From Maribacter luteus (GTDB taxonomy: Bacteria; Bacteroidota; Bacteroidia; Flavobacteriales; Flavobacteriaceae), in assembly GCF_009674825.1 (NCBI RefSeq), contig NZ_WKJH01000018.1, forward strand, positions 166,829 to 230,828: a DNA stretch of 64,000 bases, read 5' to 3'. Shown here piece after piece: positions 44,022 to 54,341 of this stretch. The first letter of the stretch is position 1; each line of letters opens with the position of its first letter. Position numbers and translations under genes: made by a program. A model generated the notes under the pieces. That model saw only the letters and a program-made list of their open reading frames with translations, searched no databases and was not told where the DNA came from.

Positions 44022-46979
44022 ATGTTTTCAAAAATCTTTTCAAAGAAAAGCGCATGGGTACTGGTGCTGTTATGTGTTCAGGTGAATGCTCAAAGTATGA
44101 TCGATTTCCCTATCGTATCTGGCACCAAACAGACTTCTTTGCATATTGATAAGAATGATGCGGAGGTTGTGCAGATTACTGCACAAATGTTGATTGACGA
44201 TATTCATAAGGTGACCGATAAGAAGATACGGTTGGGGGGTACATCCAAATTTCGGATTATCGCAGGTACTTTAGGTAAAAGTAAAGCCATTGATAATTTG
44301 GTGAAACAAAAGAAAATAGATGTCTCGGCCATAAAAGGGAAATGGGAAACCTATCATATACAGGTTTTGGAAAACCCATCAAAGGATATTGAAAAAGCGC
44401 TGGTAATTGTGGGGTCCGATAGAAGGGCCACGGCGTACGGCCTACTTGAAATATCCCGAAAAATAGGGGTTTCCCCATGGGAATGGTGGGCAGATTCAGC
44501 CCCGGTCAAGAAAGAAAACGTGGTACTTTCCATAGAAAATAAGACCTATGGGTCCCCCTCGGTGAAGTATAGAGGCCTATTTCTCAATGATGAGGATTGG
44601 GGATTACAACGTTGGGCCGCGTTGAACTTTGAGCCGGAAACAGGCGATATTGGCCCAAAGACCTATGCCAAGGTTTTTGAGCTATTGTTGCGATTAAGGG
44701 CGAATACGATTTGGCCCGCCATGCACAAATGCACCAAAGCCTTTTATCATTATCCTAAAAATAAGGAAGTTGCCGATGCTTATGCCATAGTTGTTGGTAG
44801 TTCACATGCCGAACCCATGTTATGCAATATCAATGCGGAGTGGGATCATGAAAGTATGGGTGAATATCGATATGACACGAATGCGACCTCCATAAAGGAC
44901 TTATTCCGGAAAAGAGCGAAGGAAACCCAAAACTACGAAGGTATTTATACCGTTGGAATGCGTGGCGAACACGATTCCCCCATGATCGTAGGGGAGGATA
45001 ATACCGGGGCCCAAGTAGATTTATTGGAACAGGTCATTACCGACCAACGTGAAATTTTGAACCGTTATTCTAAAAAGGGGGTGTCAAAGCCCCAAGCCTT
45101 TGTACCCTACAAAGAGGTATTGCATTATTACCAAAGTGGCTTGGAACTGCCCGAGGATATTACCTTGGTTTGGACCGATGACAATTATGGGTATATACGC
45201 CAGTTGAGCAATCCCCAAGAGCAAACCCGCTCTGGTGGCGCCGGGGTGTACTACCATACATCGTATTGGGGGAGGCCACACGATTATCTGTGGTTGAACT
45301 CCACCAACCCAGTTTTGATGTGGGAAGAGATGTCAAAGGCGTATGGATTCAAATCGAGGGACTTATGGATTTTGAATTGTGGGGATATAAAACCCCATGA
45401 ATACAATATTGAACTGTTTTTGGATATGGCCTGGAACATGGGAGATTTTGAAAAAAACAATGCTGTGGAAGTGCACCATCAGCAATGGGCCACAAGGGAA
45501 TTCGGAAAGGAAAACGCCGCTGCCATTACCAAGATCATGAATGATTATTATAAGTTGGCATTTCAACGAAGACCGGAATTTATGGGGTGGAGTCAAGTAG
45601 AACCGGTAACGAAAGCCGGTAAAACCGAATTAACCCAATTTCACTATGGCGATGAAGTCATGGGTAGGATTAAGGCTTACGAGGCGTTATTGATTAAAGT
45701 AAAGGGCTTACAACCTAGGATTTCAAAAGCACAGCAAGACGCTTTTTATGAATTGGTCTATTATCCTGTGGCCGGAGCTTCCCTCTTAAACCAAAAATGG
45801 TTATATGCATATAAAAATCAATTTGTTGCGGACCAAGGAAGTAAGAGCACTTCCTATTTTGCCAACAATTCCAAAGAAGCATTTCAAACAATACAAGTGG
45901 AGACCGAGTATTACAACACAAAACTAAAAGGTGGTAAATGGAACCATATCATGACCATGGCGCCTAGACATTTGCCTGTGTTTTCACAACCTTCGGTTTC
46001 TGCAGTACCCGAATCCGAAACTGCATCATTGGGATTGGCGTTGGAAAGCTATCAGATGGAGGTCAATAATGAGGTCATTAACAGTTATGCCGATGTACTC
46101 CCGGTTTTTAACGCTTATACTAAAAACACATATTATATAGATGTATTTCTTAAGGGAAAGGGTACTATTTCTTGGGAAGCCAAACCCATCGCAGATTGGA
46201 TACGGATATCAAAAATATCAGGGAAACTCAATGAAGACCACCCCGAAAATCGACTATGGGTTACCATTGATTGGGATCGGGTACCCAAAGGTGAGAACAA
46301 AAAAGAAGCTCCATTAGGGCATGACTACCAATTGATTCCGCCGAGTTATAAGGTAAACTCTGCCATTGGTTTTGTAGCCAATGGAGAGAAGACGACAATT
46401 GGTGTATCGGTATTCAATCCCAAATTCAAAGCGTTGGAGAATTATAAAGGTTTTGTAGAGGATAAGGGTTTTGTCTCTATGAATGCCGAGAACTTTACTA
46501 GAAAGAAAAAAGGAACCGAGGCTGATTGGGAAACCTTTGAAGGTATTGGGTATTCCAATAAAGTTTGTTTAGCCTTACCAAGAACGGCGGCATCCCATAA
46601 AAATCTATCCGATATCATAGCCAACAGTCCGTCTTTGGAATATGATTTTTATACCTTTAATTTTGGAGAGGCAAACGTGAATGTGCAAGCAATCCCCACA
46701 CATGCCTTTTATGGGGGAAGAGGGGTAAGGTGTGCCCTTGCCATTGATGATGCAGAGCCTGTATTGGTCGATTTTCAAACTTTGGGTCGAAGTGATGAGT
46801 GGAAACAGAATGTATTGAAGAATGCTTCGGTAAAATCCGCCAAACAAATTATTGACAAAGCCGGAAAACATACCTTGAAAATCTGGATGGTAGATCCAGG
46901 GGTGATGCTGGATCAGGTATTGATCGATCTTGGGGGATGGAAAGACTCATATGCATTTCCGCCAGAAACAAAAATGTAG
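44022..46979 (+). CDS. GH115-family alpha-glucuronidase
   Basis: I chose ATG 44022, 1 bp after the PI-PLC stop, because it gives a clean signal peptide (SAWVLVLLCVQVNAQ); the 985-aa length fits GH115. Family motifs include SPSVKYRGLFLNDEDWGLQ near residue 178, RLRANTIWPAMHKCTKAFYH, VVGSSHAEPMLCN, TVGMRGEHDSPM and VWTDDNYGYIRQLSNP. Family members remove alpha-linked glucuronate or 4-O-methylglucuronate from the outside of glycans such as xylan and arabinogalactan. Here, the coupling to PI-PLC suggests glucuronate bound to an inositol-containing headgroup, which is inference. Confidence 0.93.
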   Translation: MFSKIFSKKSAWVLVLLCVQVNAQSMIDFPIVSGTKQTSLHIDKNDAEVVQITAQMLIDDIHKVTDKKIRLGGTSKFRIIAGTLGKSKAIDNLVKQKKIDVSAIKGKWETYHIQVLENPSKDIEKALVIVGSDRRATAYGLLEISRKIGVSPWEWWADSAPVKKENVVLSIENKTYGSPSVKYRGLFLNDEDWGLQRWAALNFEPETGDIGPKTYAKVFELLLRLRANTIWPAMHKCTKAFYHYPKNKEVADAYAIVVGSSHAEPMLCNINAEWDHESMGEYRYDTNATSIKDLFRKRAKETQNYEGIYTVGMRGEHDSPMIVGEDNTGAQVDLLEQVITDQREILNRYSKKGVSKPQAFVPYKEVLHYYQSGLELPEDITLVWTDDNYGYIRQLSNPQEQTRSGGAGVYYHTSYWGRPHDYLWLNSTNPVLMWEEMSKAYGFKSRDLWILNCGDIKPHEYNIELFLDMAWNMGDFEKNNAVEVHHQQWATREFGKENAAAITKIMNDYYKLAFQRRPEFMGWSQVEPVTKAGKTELTQFHYGDEVMGRIKAYEALLIKVKGLQPRISKAQQDAFYELVYYPVAGASLLNQKWLYAYKNQFVADQGSKSTSYFANNSKEAFQTIQVETEYYNTKLKGGKWNHIMTMAPRHLPVFSQPSVSAVPESETASLGLALESYQMEVNNEVINSYADVLPVFNAYTKNTYYIDVFLKGKGTISWEAKPIADWIRISKISGKLNEDHPENRLWVTIDWDRVPKGENKKEAPLGHDYQLIPPSYKVNSAIGFVANGEKTTIGVSVFNPKFKALENYKGFVEDKGFVSMNAENFTRKKKGTEADWETFEGIGYSNKVCLALPRTAASHKNLSDIIANSPSLEYDFYTFNFGEANVNVQAIPTHAFYGGRGVRCALAIDDAEPVLVDFQTLGRSDEWKQNVLKNASVKSAKQIIDKAGKHTLKIWMVDPGVMLDQVLIDLGGWKDSYAFPPETKM

Positions 46980-47002
46980 TCAAAGTAGTCTAAGATGAAC
47001 AT

Positions 47003-48844
47003 ATGATTTTACGCAAGGTAATTTTCGTATTTTTTATTATTTCTTTTTTAGGGTGTAAAGAAGAGCAAAAGTCTTCTGTAAAGGAACTGCAGGTCGCCTT
47101 TATGTCAGATGTGCATTTGCAGGACATTTATGGGTCATTCAAAGACAATGACTATAAGGGTATGTTAAATCCTAAAACCGGTAAATATACCTTGGCCAGG
47201 ACTATGCAATCACAATTGCAATCTACCCGATTATTCAATGAAAACTATTTTGCTTTCTTGGCGGCTTTGGATGATGTAGTAAAAAGGGGCGTGAAATTAG
47301 TGGTTTTACCGGGTGATTTCAGTGATGATGGTCAAGCTTTCAATATTCGTGGGTTAAGACGTATTTTAAACGAATATTCCCAAAAATATGGTATTCGATT
47401 TATTCTTACAACAGGTAATCATGATCCTGTGCGACCTTTTCGTATGGCTGCTGGTAAAACAGATTTTTTAGGTAAAAATGGCCATTCACAAGCTATTTTT
47501 AGTGAAAAAGGCATGTTTTTACCCAAGAATGACGATTTACCCGTTATTATAACACAGGATATTGCGAAATTAGGATATGTCGGTATATTGGATGAATTGA
47601 AGGATTTCGGTTTTTTCCCAAAACCAAATGACAGGTATTGGGAATCCCCGTTTTCTTCCTACAACTATGTAAACTATGATTTCAAAGAAGCCGAAAAACA
47701 AGCGGTATTCGAAAACAGGAAATATAGATCCAACGAAAATGAACCGGAGATACCCGATGCCAGTTATTTGGTAGAACCTATTGATGATGTTTGGTTTTTA
47801 GCCATAGATGCCAATGTTTATGTACCTAAGCCAGAAGCGAATACAGGCACGGAAGACCCTAAACTTTTCAGTAGTGCGAGCATTGGGTATAATAATATGC
47901 TCTTGCATAAGTCCCATTTGTTGGATTGGATAAAATCGGTCACCACTAGGGCTGAGGAATTAGGAAAAATCTTGATTGTTTTTAGCCATTATCCTATGTT
48001 GGATTTTTATGATGGGGCAGGTCCCGATATCGAAGCCTTATTTGGAATAAATAAAATGCAAATGCATAGGATGCCCAATGATGCGGTTTCCCAAATGTTG
48101 ATAGAAGCAGGGGTAAAAGTACATTTCGGAGGCCATATGCATATGAACGATACAGGAACCCGTCATATGCAATCGGGTAGCATGGTGAACGTGCAAATTC
48201 CATCTCTTGCGGCATATATCCCAGGATATAAACTACTAACTGTAGAAGAAAAAGGTGTTTTTGACATTGAGACCATAGTAATCGATTCGGTTCCTGAATT
48301 TGATAATTTGTTTTCACTTTATGAAAAAGAGCATGCATATTTAAAAGAAAAAAAGGACAAGGACATTTGGAATGATGAAGTATTGGAAGCCAAGAATTAT
48401 AAAGAATTCACAACCTGGCATTTAAATGAATTGGTACGTCTTCGATTTTTAAAAGAGGACTGGCCTGAAGATTTGAAATTCTTCCTTATACGATCTTCGG
48501 GAGAGGACTTGCTGCGGTTAGCATTTGACCAGGAAGAAGAATATAATGCCTTCTACAAAAGATTGCAGGAAAAAAACACGGAAATTGCACCATTGGATAG
48601 CTGGACAGGCTTGCATATGATTCATGATTTCTATAAAATCAGAAATGCCGATGAATTGGCATTTGCTGATATTGACGGTAGAAGGCTTAGAGGGTATAAA
48701 ATTGTATGTGAACAATTAAAGAAATCTGATTATAGGAACTTACGGCTATGGGCCGATATTTTTATGAAAGTTTGTAATGGGGAACCCTCGGATCATTTTA
48801 AGATCTATTTGGAGTCAGGAAATGTAGAATCCATTGTACCATAA
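47003..48844 (+). CDS. Calcineurin-like metallophosphoesterase lipoprotein
   Basis: The 613-aa lipoprotein (signal IISFLGC, Cys18) has the full two-metal phosphoesterase set: VAFMSDVHLQDIYG, LVVLPGDFSDDGQ, LTTGNHDPVRPF, VFSHYPMLDFY and VHFGGHMHMND. A helical C-terminal half (residues about 430-613) has no recognised family. It likely removes phosphate from a released product; inositol phosphate after PI-PLC action would fit, providing free inositol for the oxygenase. It is 23 bp after GH115 and the last enzyme before the regulator. Confidence 0.88.
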   Translation: MILRKVIFVFFIISFLGCKEEQKSSVKELQVAFMSDVHLQDIYGSFKDNDYKGMLNPKTGKYTLARTMQSQLQSTRLFNENYFAFLAALDDVVKRGVKLVVLPGDFSDDGQAFNIRGLRRILNEYSQKYGIRFILTTGNHDPVRPFRMAAGKTDFLGKNGHSQAIFSEKGMFLPKNDDLPVIITQDIAKLGYVGILDELKDFGFFPKPNDRYWESPFSSYNYVNYDFKEAEKQAVFENRKYRSNENEPEIPDASYLVEPIDDVWFLAIDANVYVPKPEANTGTEDPKLFSSASIGYNNMLLHKSHLLDWIKSVTTRAEELGKILIVFSHYPMLDFYDGAGPDIEALFGINKMQMHRMPNDAVSQMLIEAGVKVHFGGHMHMNDTGTRHMQSGSMVNVQIPSLAAYIPGYKLLTVEEKGVFDIETIVIDSVPEFDNLFSLYEKEHAYLKEKKDKDIWNDEVLEAKNYKEFTTWHLNELVRLRFLKEDWPEDLKFFLIRSSGEDLLRLAFDQEEEYNAFYKRLQEKNTEIAPLDSWTGLHMIHDFYKIRNADELAFADIDGRRLRGYKIVCEQLKKSDYRNLRLWADIFMKVCNGEPSDHFKIYLESGNVESIVP

Positions 48845-48892
48845 CATTCGTACCTTGGCCTTTTATAATTGTATCACAGGATAATGTAACCT

Positions 48893-51800
48893 TTGAACAT
48901 GATAAGATACGTAGTTTTAGTTTTTGCTCTTATATCGTTCGTCCCTAGTAAAGGGCAGAATATCAAGTTTGAACATTATAATGACAAGGATGGCCTTTCC
49001 CATAATTCCGTTAGGCGTATCGTTCAAGATGAAAATGGATTTTTATGGCTAGGTACATTTTCCGGCCTAAATCGTTTTGATGGGTATCAGTTCAAGTCTT
49101 TCATGAGTACTTCGGGGGAAGACAATACCATGAACAATGATGATATTACGGTGCTGCTGCACGATGATAAAACAAATAATCTATGGATCGGAACACGAAA
49201 GGGTTTAACTCTCCTCGATAGAAAAACCGGATTATTCACTACATACCTGCCTGACCATAACAATCCTTATAGTCTGCCTGACGAGGAAATTCGCTCTATA
49301 TACGTAGATAAGTTCGGTAGGGTCTGGGTGGGCACAAAGAGTAAAGGGGTTTATATGTTCTTTCCCGAAGAGGAAAGGTTTTCAAAAATAAATATTGAAG
49401 GCTTCAATTATATAAAGGAAATAGTTGAGGATAAAAACGGTACTATCTGGGTAGGTAGTTATGATACGGGATCGGTAGCGAGGATAAAACTCAATGACAG
49501 GGGGGAAATAGAACATTTAAAACGTTATACCCTTACAATACCTAATTCTGAAAAGATAAATCCGTATTTGAATTTTATATATGAGGATCATAAATCGGAC
49601 ATTTTCGTTGGTACACGGGAAGGACTTTATAAACGGAATAAGAATACCGATAACTTTGAGAACCTCTATATAGACAATGAGGTGGTGAGGAATAAACTTG
49701 GGCCATATTTTTTGTCCGTGGCAAGGGCTCCTGATGACAAGTATTGGGTAGGTACTTTGGGGGGGCTTTTGGTTTGTGATTCCTTGGAGGAAATAAAAAC
49801 GGGAAATTACGAATGGCACTATTCGGTTTTATCGGATGACACCTCTTTGGTAGATAATTTGGTTTCTGCCTTGTACTTTGATGCTTCGGGTGTTTTATGG
49901 ATCGGCACCGAAGAAGGATTGGATAAGTATGATCCATTTCAAAATCAATTTAAATTAAACAAGGGCATTTCTTCTTTTATCGATAACCAAGCCCCAAGGA
50001 TAAGGGGTTTTTCAAAGACCTTTGATGATAAGTTAATCGTCGCAACCCGCAATAATGGCCTATTCATTCTTAAAGATAATGATGTAGCCCCACTTTTTAA
50101 TGACAATAAAGATATTGCCAGTATATTTTCCTATGATGGCAAAACCTTTTATTGCGGTTTGTGGGACGGAAAAGTCTTGGTTTACGATTATGTTAGAAAT
50201 TCATCTAGAATCGTTGATGTGGGATTTCAAAGCTCCCCGATTTTCGATTTTGAAAATTATAAGGATAATTTTCTGATTATATCTTCTTTTGGTGAAGGTG
50301 CAGTTTGTTTGGATATTGAATCGCTTGGGATAATAGGTGACATTGGAAAATTATTACCGGGATATCAAATCAATAAAGTGGTTGCCGATACTAATGGGAA
50401 TCTATGGTTTGCCACTGAAGGGGGAATTGCAAAATTTGGGGACGATCTAAAATTGAATAAGTTGTTTCAGGCACAGGTAAATTCCGGTTACGGATTGCCC
50501 CACAATAATGTCAGTGATATTACGATCGATTTTTCTGGCAATGTGCTGGCTGCAACCCGAATGGGCCTGGCCGAATATGATCCCAATCTTGATGATTTTC
50601 GTCCAGTAGAGGAACCAAAGGAGCTAAAAGGCAAGTGGATAACCGAAATGACCTTGGACTCAAATGGCTATCTATGGTTGAATATGAATAATGGTATCGC
50701 CAAATATGATGTTCCCAACAAGACGGCACATATTTATCAGGTGAACAGTGGAAATCGATTGGATGTTTTCAGTTCCAGTGGTTTTTATAATTTCGATAGT
50801 TCTAAAATTTATTTAGGTGGTAAAAACGGTATCATTCATTTTTCACCATTACAGATAGCTGAAAACAATTGGTCACCTCCTCCCGTAATCACTGAGTTTA
50901 AAATTCAGAACAAAGAAATAACGCCTGGATTGCAAATTAACGGACAAGTACCTTTTCAAGAGGAACTTAACTCTGTTAAAAGCGTGGAACTAGATTATGT
51001 AAACCGTAATTTTTCAGTTCAGTTTTCATCTCCATCCTTCACGAACCAAAGGTTGAACAAGTATCAATATATGTTGCAAGGTTTTGATGATGATTGGATA
51101 GAGACCAATAGTGACTCCAGGACCGTTCAATATACAAACCTATACTCAGGTGATTATGTTTTTAAGATCAGATCCAGTAATAATGATGGTAAATGGAGTA
51201 CTGTTTCCGAATATAAAATAAGGATACACCCGCCTTTCTGGTTAAGTTATAAAGGAATTTTTATTATCCTCGCACTATTGTCCATGATGATATATTTATT
51301 GCGACGACAATTGAAACTGCGCTTAAAATTAAAGCAGGAATTACTTTTAGAAAAGGTAAAAAGAGAGCGAGATGAAAAACTGAATAATGAAAAACTTCGT
51401 TTTTTCACCAATATATCGCATGAACTAAGAACTCCTTTAACTCTTATTTTAGGGCCTGTTAAACAATTATTGGAGCAAGAAAGTATTAATTCGTACAGTA
51501 AGAGCAGGGTCGATTTGATCCATCAAAATGCGAATAGGCTATTGCGACTGGTGAATCAGATCTTGGATTTTAGAAGGGCGGAAACCGGGGAACTGAAACT
51601 AAAAGTTGCTAAAACCGATTTATTGACAACTACCAATGACATTTTCAATTCTTTCCATGAATTGGCACAGTCCAAGAACATCAGTTTTAATTTAAATGTA
51701 GAGGATGTACCTCAGGAGTGCCTTATAGACGTTGATAAGTATAGCAAAATATTATACAACCTATTGTCAAATGCCATGAAATTCACCAACGTTGGTGGTA

Positions 51801-52954
51801 ATGTTGATTTGTATTTAGGGGTTTCGGAAGGAGATGATAAGAACTTGATCTTGGAGGTCAGTGATGATGGTATCGGTATTCCGGTTGAGAGCAAGGAGAA
51901 AATTTTTTCAAGATTCTATCAAGCCAAAAATAGTAAGGAAAATACAACAGGTACCGGTATCGGATTGTCTTTGGTCAAGGCTTTGGTAGAAATACATAAA
52001 GGCACGATCAATGTGGAAAGCAAACCTGATTCAGGAAGTATCTTTACCGTTAAACTTCCGATTTACGATAAGGCTTATACAAAAGAAGAGAAATTCAATC
52101 CAATTCCCGTTAAGCAGGTAGAGAATAAAGTTCAGCCCATGAAACCGCTTATCACAGGTTTTAGCCCTTCAGATAGTGTAAAAAAGGTTAAAACCAATAC
52201 GAATATCAAAGAAAAAATATTGATAATCGATGATAATCCGGAATTAAGGAAATATATCGCAGAGTATTTATCGGACTATTACAAGGTGTACGAGGCTGAA
52301 AACGGGAAAGAAGGCTTGGAGCTCTGTAGTAAAGTAAAACCGGTATTGTGTGTCGCGGATGTCATGATGCCCGTTATGGATGGTTTTGAATTTGTTGAAA
52401 CCTTAAAATCAGATGACAATATAAGTCATATTGCCGTTGTACTTTTAACCGCTTTGGCAGAAAATGAAAATAGGATACGTGGGTATAAGATAGGGGTAGA
52501 TGGTTATTTGGTAAAACCTTTTGATCCAGCATTGCTCAAAACGCGTATAGATAACGTCATAAAGATCCATTCTGATTTAAAAAGGAAGTTTTCAGGGGAT
52601 TTGGAGAGTGATGTAATCAGTTTGGCACATTCCGAAATTGATATTGAATTGATTTCCAACATAAAGGATATTGTTGAAAGTAATATCGGAAATCCCGAAT
52701 TTACATCGAGCATGTTATGCTCGGAACTGGCAATGAGTTCCTCTAAATTATATCGTAAAATAACCCAACTTACCGATATGTCACCCAATGAATTCATTAG
52801 GACCATTCGATTAAAAAAATCAGCAATCCTACTTAAAACCAAGAATTACAACGTATCGGAAGTGGCCAATATGGTTGGCTTTAATGATCCATTGTATTTT
52901 AGTAGATGTTTTAAAAAACAATTTGGCCACTCCCCAAGCCAATTGATCAAGTAG
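48893..52954 (+). CDS. Hybrid two-component system regulator (HTCS) of the locus
   Basis: The 1353-aa single-protein sensor/regulator has a signal peptide (MIRYVVLVFALISFVPSKG) and a periplasmic two-bladed-propeller sensor of reg_prop repeats (DENGFLWLGTFSGLNRFD and similar) with a Y_Y_Y domain. One membrane helix (GIFIILALLSMMIYLLRR) follows, then a histidine kinase (FFTNISHELRTPL, His843), an ATPase (DDGIGIP, near 990), a receiver (VADVMMPVMDGFE, Asp1156) and an AraC-type DNA-binding domain at the C-terminus. It senses a breakdown product and should activate the three operators at 19786, 29489 and 29642. It is 48 bp after the phosphatase gene. Confidence 0.95.
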   Translation: MNMIRYVVLVFALISFVPSKGQNIKFEHYNDKDGLSHNSVRRIVQDENGFLWLGTFSGLNRFDGYQFKSFMSTSGEDNTMNNDDITVLLHDDKTNNLWIGTRKGLTLLDRKTGLFTTYLPDHNNPYSLPDEEIRSIYVDKFGRVWVGTKSKGVYMFFPEEERFSKINIEGFNYIKEIVEDKNGTIWVGSYDTGSVARIKLNDRGEIEHLKRYTLTIPNSEKINPYLNFIYEDHKSDIFVGTREGLYKRNKNTDNFENLYIDNEVVRNKLGPYFLSVARAPDDKYWVGTLGGLLVCDSLEEIKTGNYEWHYSVLSDDTSLVDNLVSALYFDASGVLWIGTEEGLDKYDPFQNQFKLNKGISSFIDNQAPRIRGFSKTFDDKLIVATRNNGLFILKDNDVAPLFNDNKDIASIFSYDGKTFYCGLWDGKVLVYDYVRNSSRIVDVGFQSSPIFDFENYKDNFLIISSFGEGAVCLDIESLGIIGDIGKLLPGYQINKVVADTNGNLWFATEGGIAKFGDDLKLNKLFQAQVNSGYGLPHNNVSDITIDFSGNVLAATRMGLAEYDPNLDDFRPVEEPKELKGKWITEMTLDSNGYLWLNMNNGIAKYDVPNKTAHIYQVNSGNRLDVFSSSGFYNFDSSKIYLGGKNGIIHFSPLQIAENNWSPPPVITEFKIQNKEITPGLQINGQVPFQEELNSVKSVELDYVNRNFSVQFSSPSFTNQRLNKYQYMLQGFDDDWIETNSDSRTVQYTNLYSGDYVFKIRSSNNDGKWSTVSEYKIRIHPPFWLSYKGIFIILALLSMMIYLLRRQLKLRLKLKQELLLEKVKRERDEKLNNEKLRFFTNISHELRTPLTLILGPVKQLLEQESINSYSKSRVDLIHQNANRLLRLVNQILDFRRAETGELKLKVAKTDLLTTTNDIFNSFHELAQSKNISFNLNVEDVPQECLIDVDKYSKILYNLLSNAMKFTNVGGNVDLYLGVSEGDDKNLILEVSDDGIGIPVESKEKIFSRFYQAKNSKENTTGTGIGLSLVKALVEIHKGTINVESKPDSGSIFTVKLPIYDKAYTKEEKFNPIPVKQVENKVQPMKPLITGFSPSDSVKKVKTNTNIKEKILIIDDNPELRKYIAEYLSDYYKVYEAENGKEGLELCSKVKPVLCVADVMMPVMDGFEFVETLKSDDNISHIAVVLLTALAENENRIRGYKIGVDGYLVKPFDPALLKTRIDNVIKIHSDLKRKFSGDLESDVISLAHSEIDIELISNIKDIVESNIGNPEFTSSMLCSELAMSSSKLYRKITQLTDMSPNEFIRTIRLKKSAILLKTKNYNVSEVANMVGFNDPLYFSRCFKKQFGHSPSQLIK

Positions 52955-53080
52955 ATGGTTCAATGTGAGAATCAATAAATTTAAAGTTGCGCATCGTAAA
53001 TTTCGGAAAAAGACGAAGTAAAGCAGTAGGTATGCTTCAATCCTAATTTGTTAAATGGTAGCGCACTGAAGCCTTAAAAA

Positions 53081-53455
53081 TCATTTAATTTTCACAGTAC
53101 CATTTTTATACAATCCCAATGCTTGGTTTAAGATAGATATAATGGTTTTAATGGGTAAATCGATAGTCGGGTCTACCCTAAGGATTTTCATTCTATTACG
53201 GTTTCCTGCTTCTAGTTTAGGATGGGCTAGATGTTTCCCTTCTACCATCAAAATATAAGGTTCATCGGTTTTTTTATCTATCCATAGATAACAGAACATT
53301 TTGTTTCTGTAGCAAAAGCACGGCATACCGTATTTAACGGTTTCATGTAAATGCGCATCTTGATCTAGAATGAGTTGGCGTAAAGCAAGAAGACAGCTTT
53401 TGTTCGGCTCCTGTTTGTTTAAATAATAACTGTCGATTTCCCGTATCATGTTCAA
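53081..53455 (-). CDS. DUF1801-domain protein
   Basis: This 124-aa cytoplasmic protein has the DUF1801 pattern: an N-terminal helix, LRQLILDQDAHLHETVKYGM and the beta-rich PCFCYRNKMFCYLWIDKK, ending in NQALGLYKNGTVKIK. ATG at 53449 is an alternative start. Function of the family is not settled. It stands alone between the HTCS gene and the cysteine-cluster gene, with 126 bp and 283 bp of gene-free DNA on its two sides. Confidence 0.8.
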   Translation of the reverse strand: MNMIREIDSYYLNKQEPNKSCLLALRQLILDQDAHLHETVKYGMPCFCYRNKMFCYLWIDKKTDEPYILMVEGKHLAHPKLEAGNRNRMKILRVDPTIDLPIKTIISILNQALGLYKNGTVKIK

Positions 53456-53738
53456 GACTTATATTACTTCCATGAAATATCGATTTTCCCAGTGGTAGGG
53501 TTATTTACCGCTAATCCATTCTTGTTCATTGTTCGTAACGAAATGCTAATAGAATCGAATGGATATCCAAGAACGATCTGCATATCGTTAATTATTGATC
53601 TAAAACAAATTTAAGAACACGTGAGGACATTTAAGGTCAGGGGTGTTTTAAATGATTCATTTAGCTGTTCCTGGGTTTGATGGGATATAGTGATCCGAAA
53701 AAACTTTAAGAAAAAAATTTATGTATAAAGGGCATACT

Positions 53739-54341
53739 TCAAATACATTCCTTTCCAATATCGGGCATTGGCCTATAGGCATAATACTGTAAGACTTCCT
53801 CTAAAGCCATTTTTAAGGCCTTATTTACAGGTAAGATGATATTTCCCAAGTGAAAATCTATTTGATTCAATTGCATGTAATATTCCGTAAATACGGGTAT
53901 GCTCAGGTCTTTTGTAATCGCTTCGGCCGTTTTGTGATAATTCTCTTGCTGTCCTTCCTTGATGATCTTACAAGTGGCCAGTCTTAATTTCCCATATTTA
54001 TCAGTATTGGCAGCGAACCCAAACAACCTACATATCAATCCACGGTATTTATAATTACTGCAACGACCTTGGTCAATAAGGGACAAGGGTTTGTAGATCA
54101 TACATGTTAAATCGGTTGAATTGTTCAACAAAAGGAGTGTTTCTTCTGCCTCCCCGTTTAAAAATAGATGAAAGGCCCAAGGCAAGAATTCGAGAGGGGA
54201 AGCTTCTATATCTGGATGTGTACAACATTTTCCACAACCTGAAACACAGCTGATCCCCGATGTTTGTTGAAACTTGGTGCTTTCTTGCTCCAATTGTAGA
54301 AACAGGTTTTCCACTAATTGAACCCTTCGTTCTATCGACAT
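53739..54341 (-). CDS. YkgJ-family cysteine-cluster protein
   Basis: The 200-aa protein carries the CxxxC..C type metal-binding pattern in SCVSGCGKCCTHPDIEASP (near residues 29-45) and further Cys in LTCMIYKP, GRCSNYKYRGLICRLFGF and LATCK. Family proteins are thought to bind zinc or an iron-sulphur cluster; the reaction is unknown. It is monocistronic. The 304 bp to the right, up to the tRNA gene, is AT-rich and shows no gene. Confidence 0.82.
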   Translation of the reverse strand: MSIERRVQLVENLFLQLEQESTKFQQTSGISCVSGCGKCCTHPDIEASPLEFLPWAFHLFLNGEAEETLLLLNNSTDLTCMIYKPLSLIDQGRCSNYKYRGLICRLFGFAANTDKYGKLRLATCKIIKEGQQENYHKTAEAITKDLSIPVFTEYYMQLNQIDFHLGNIILPVNKALKMALEEVLQYYAYRPMPDIGKECI

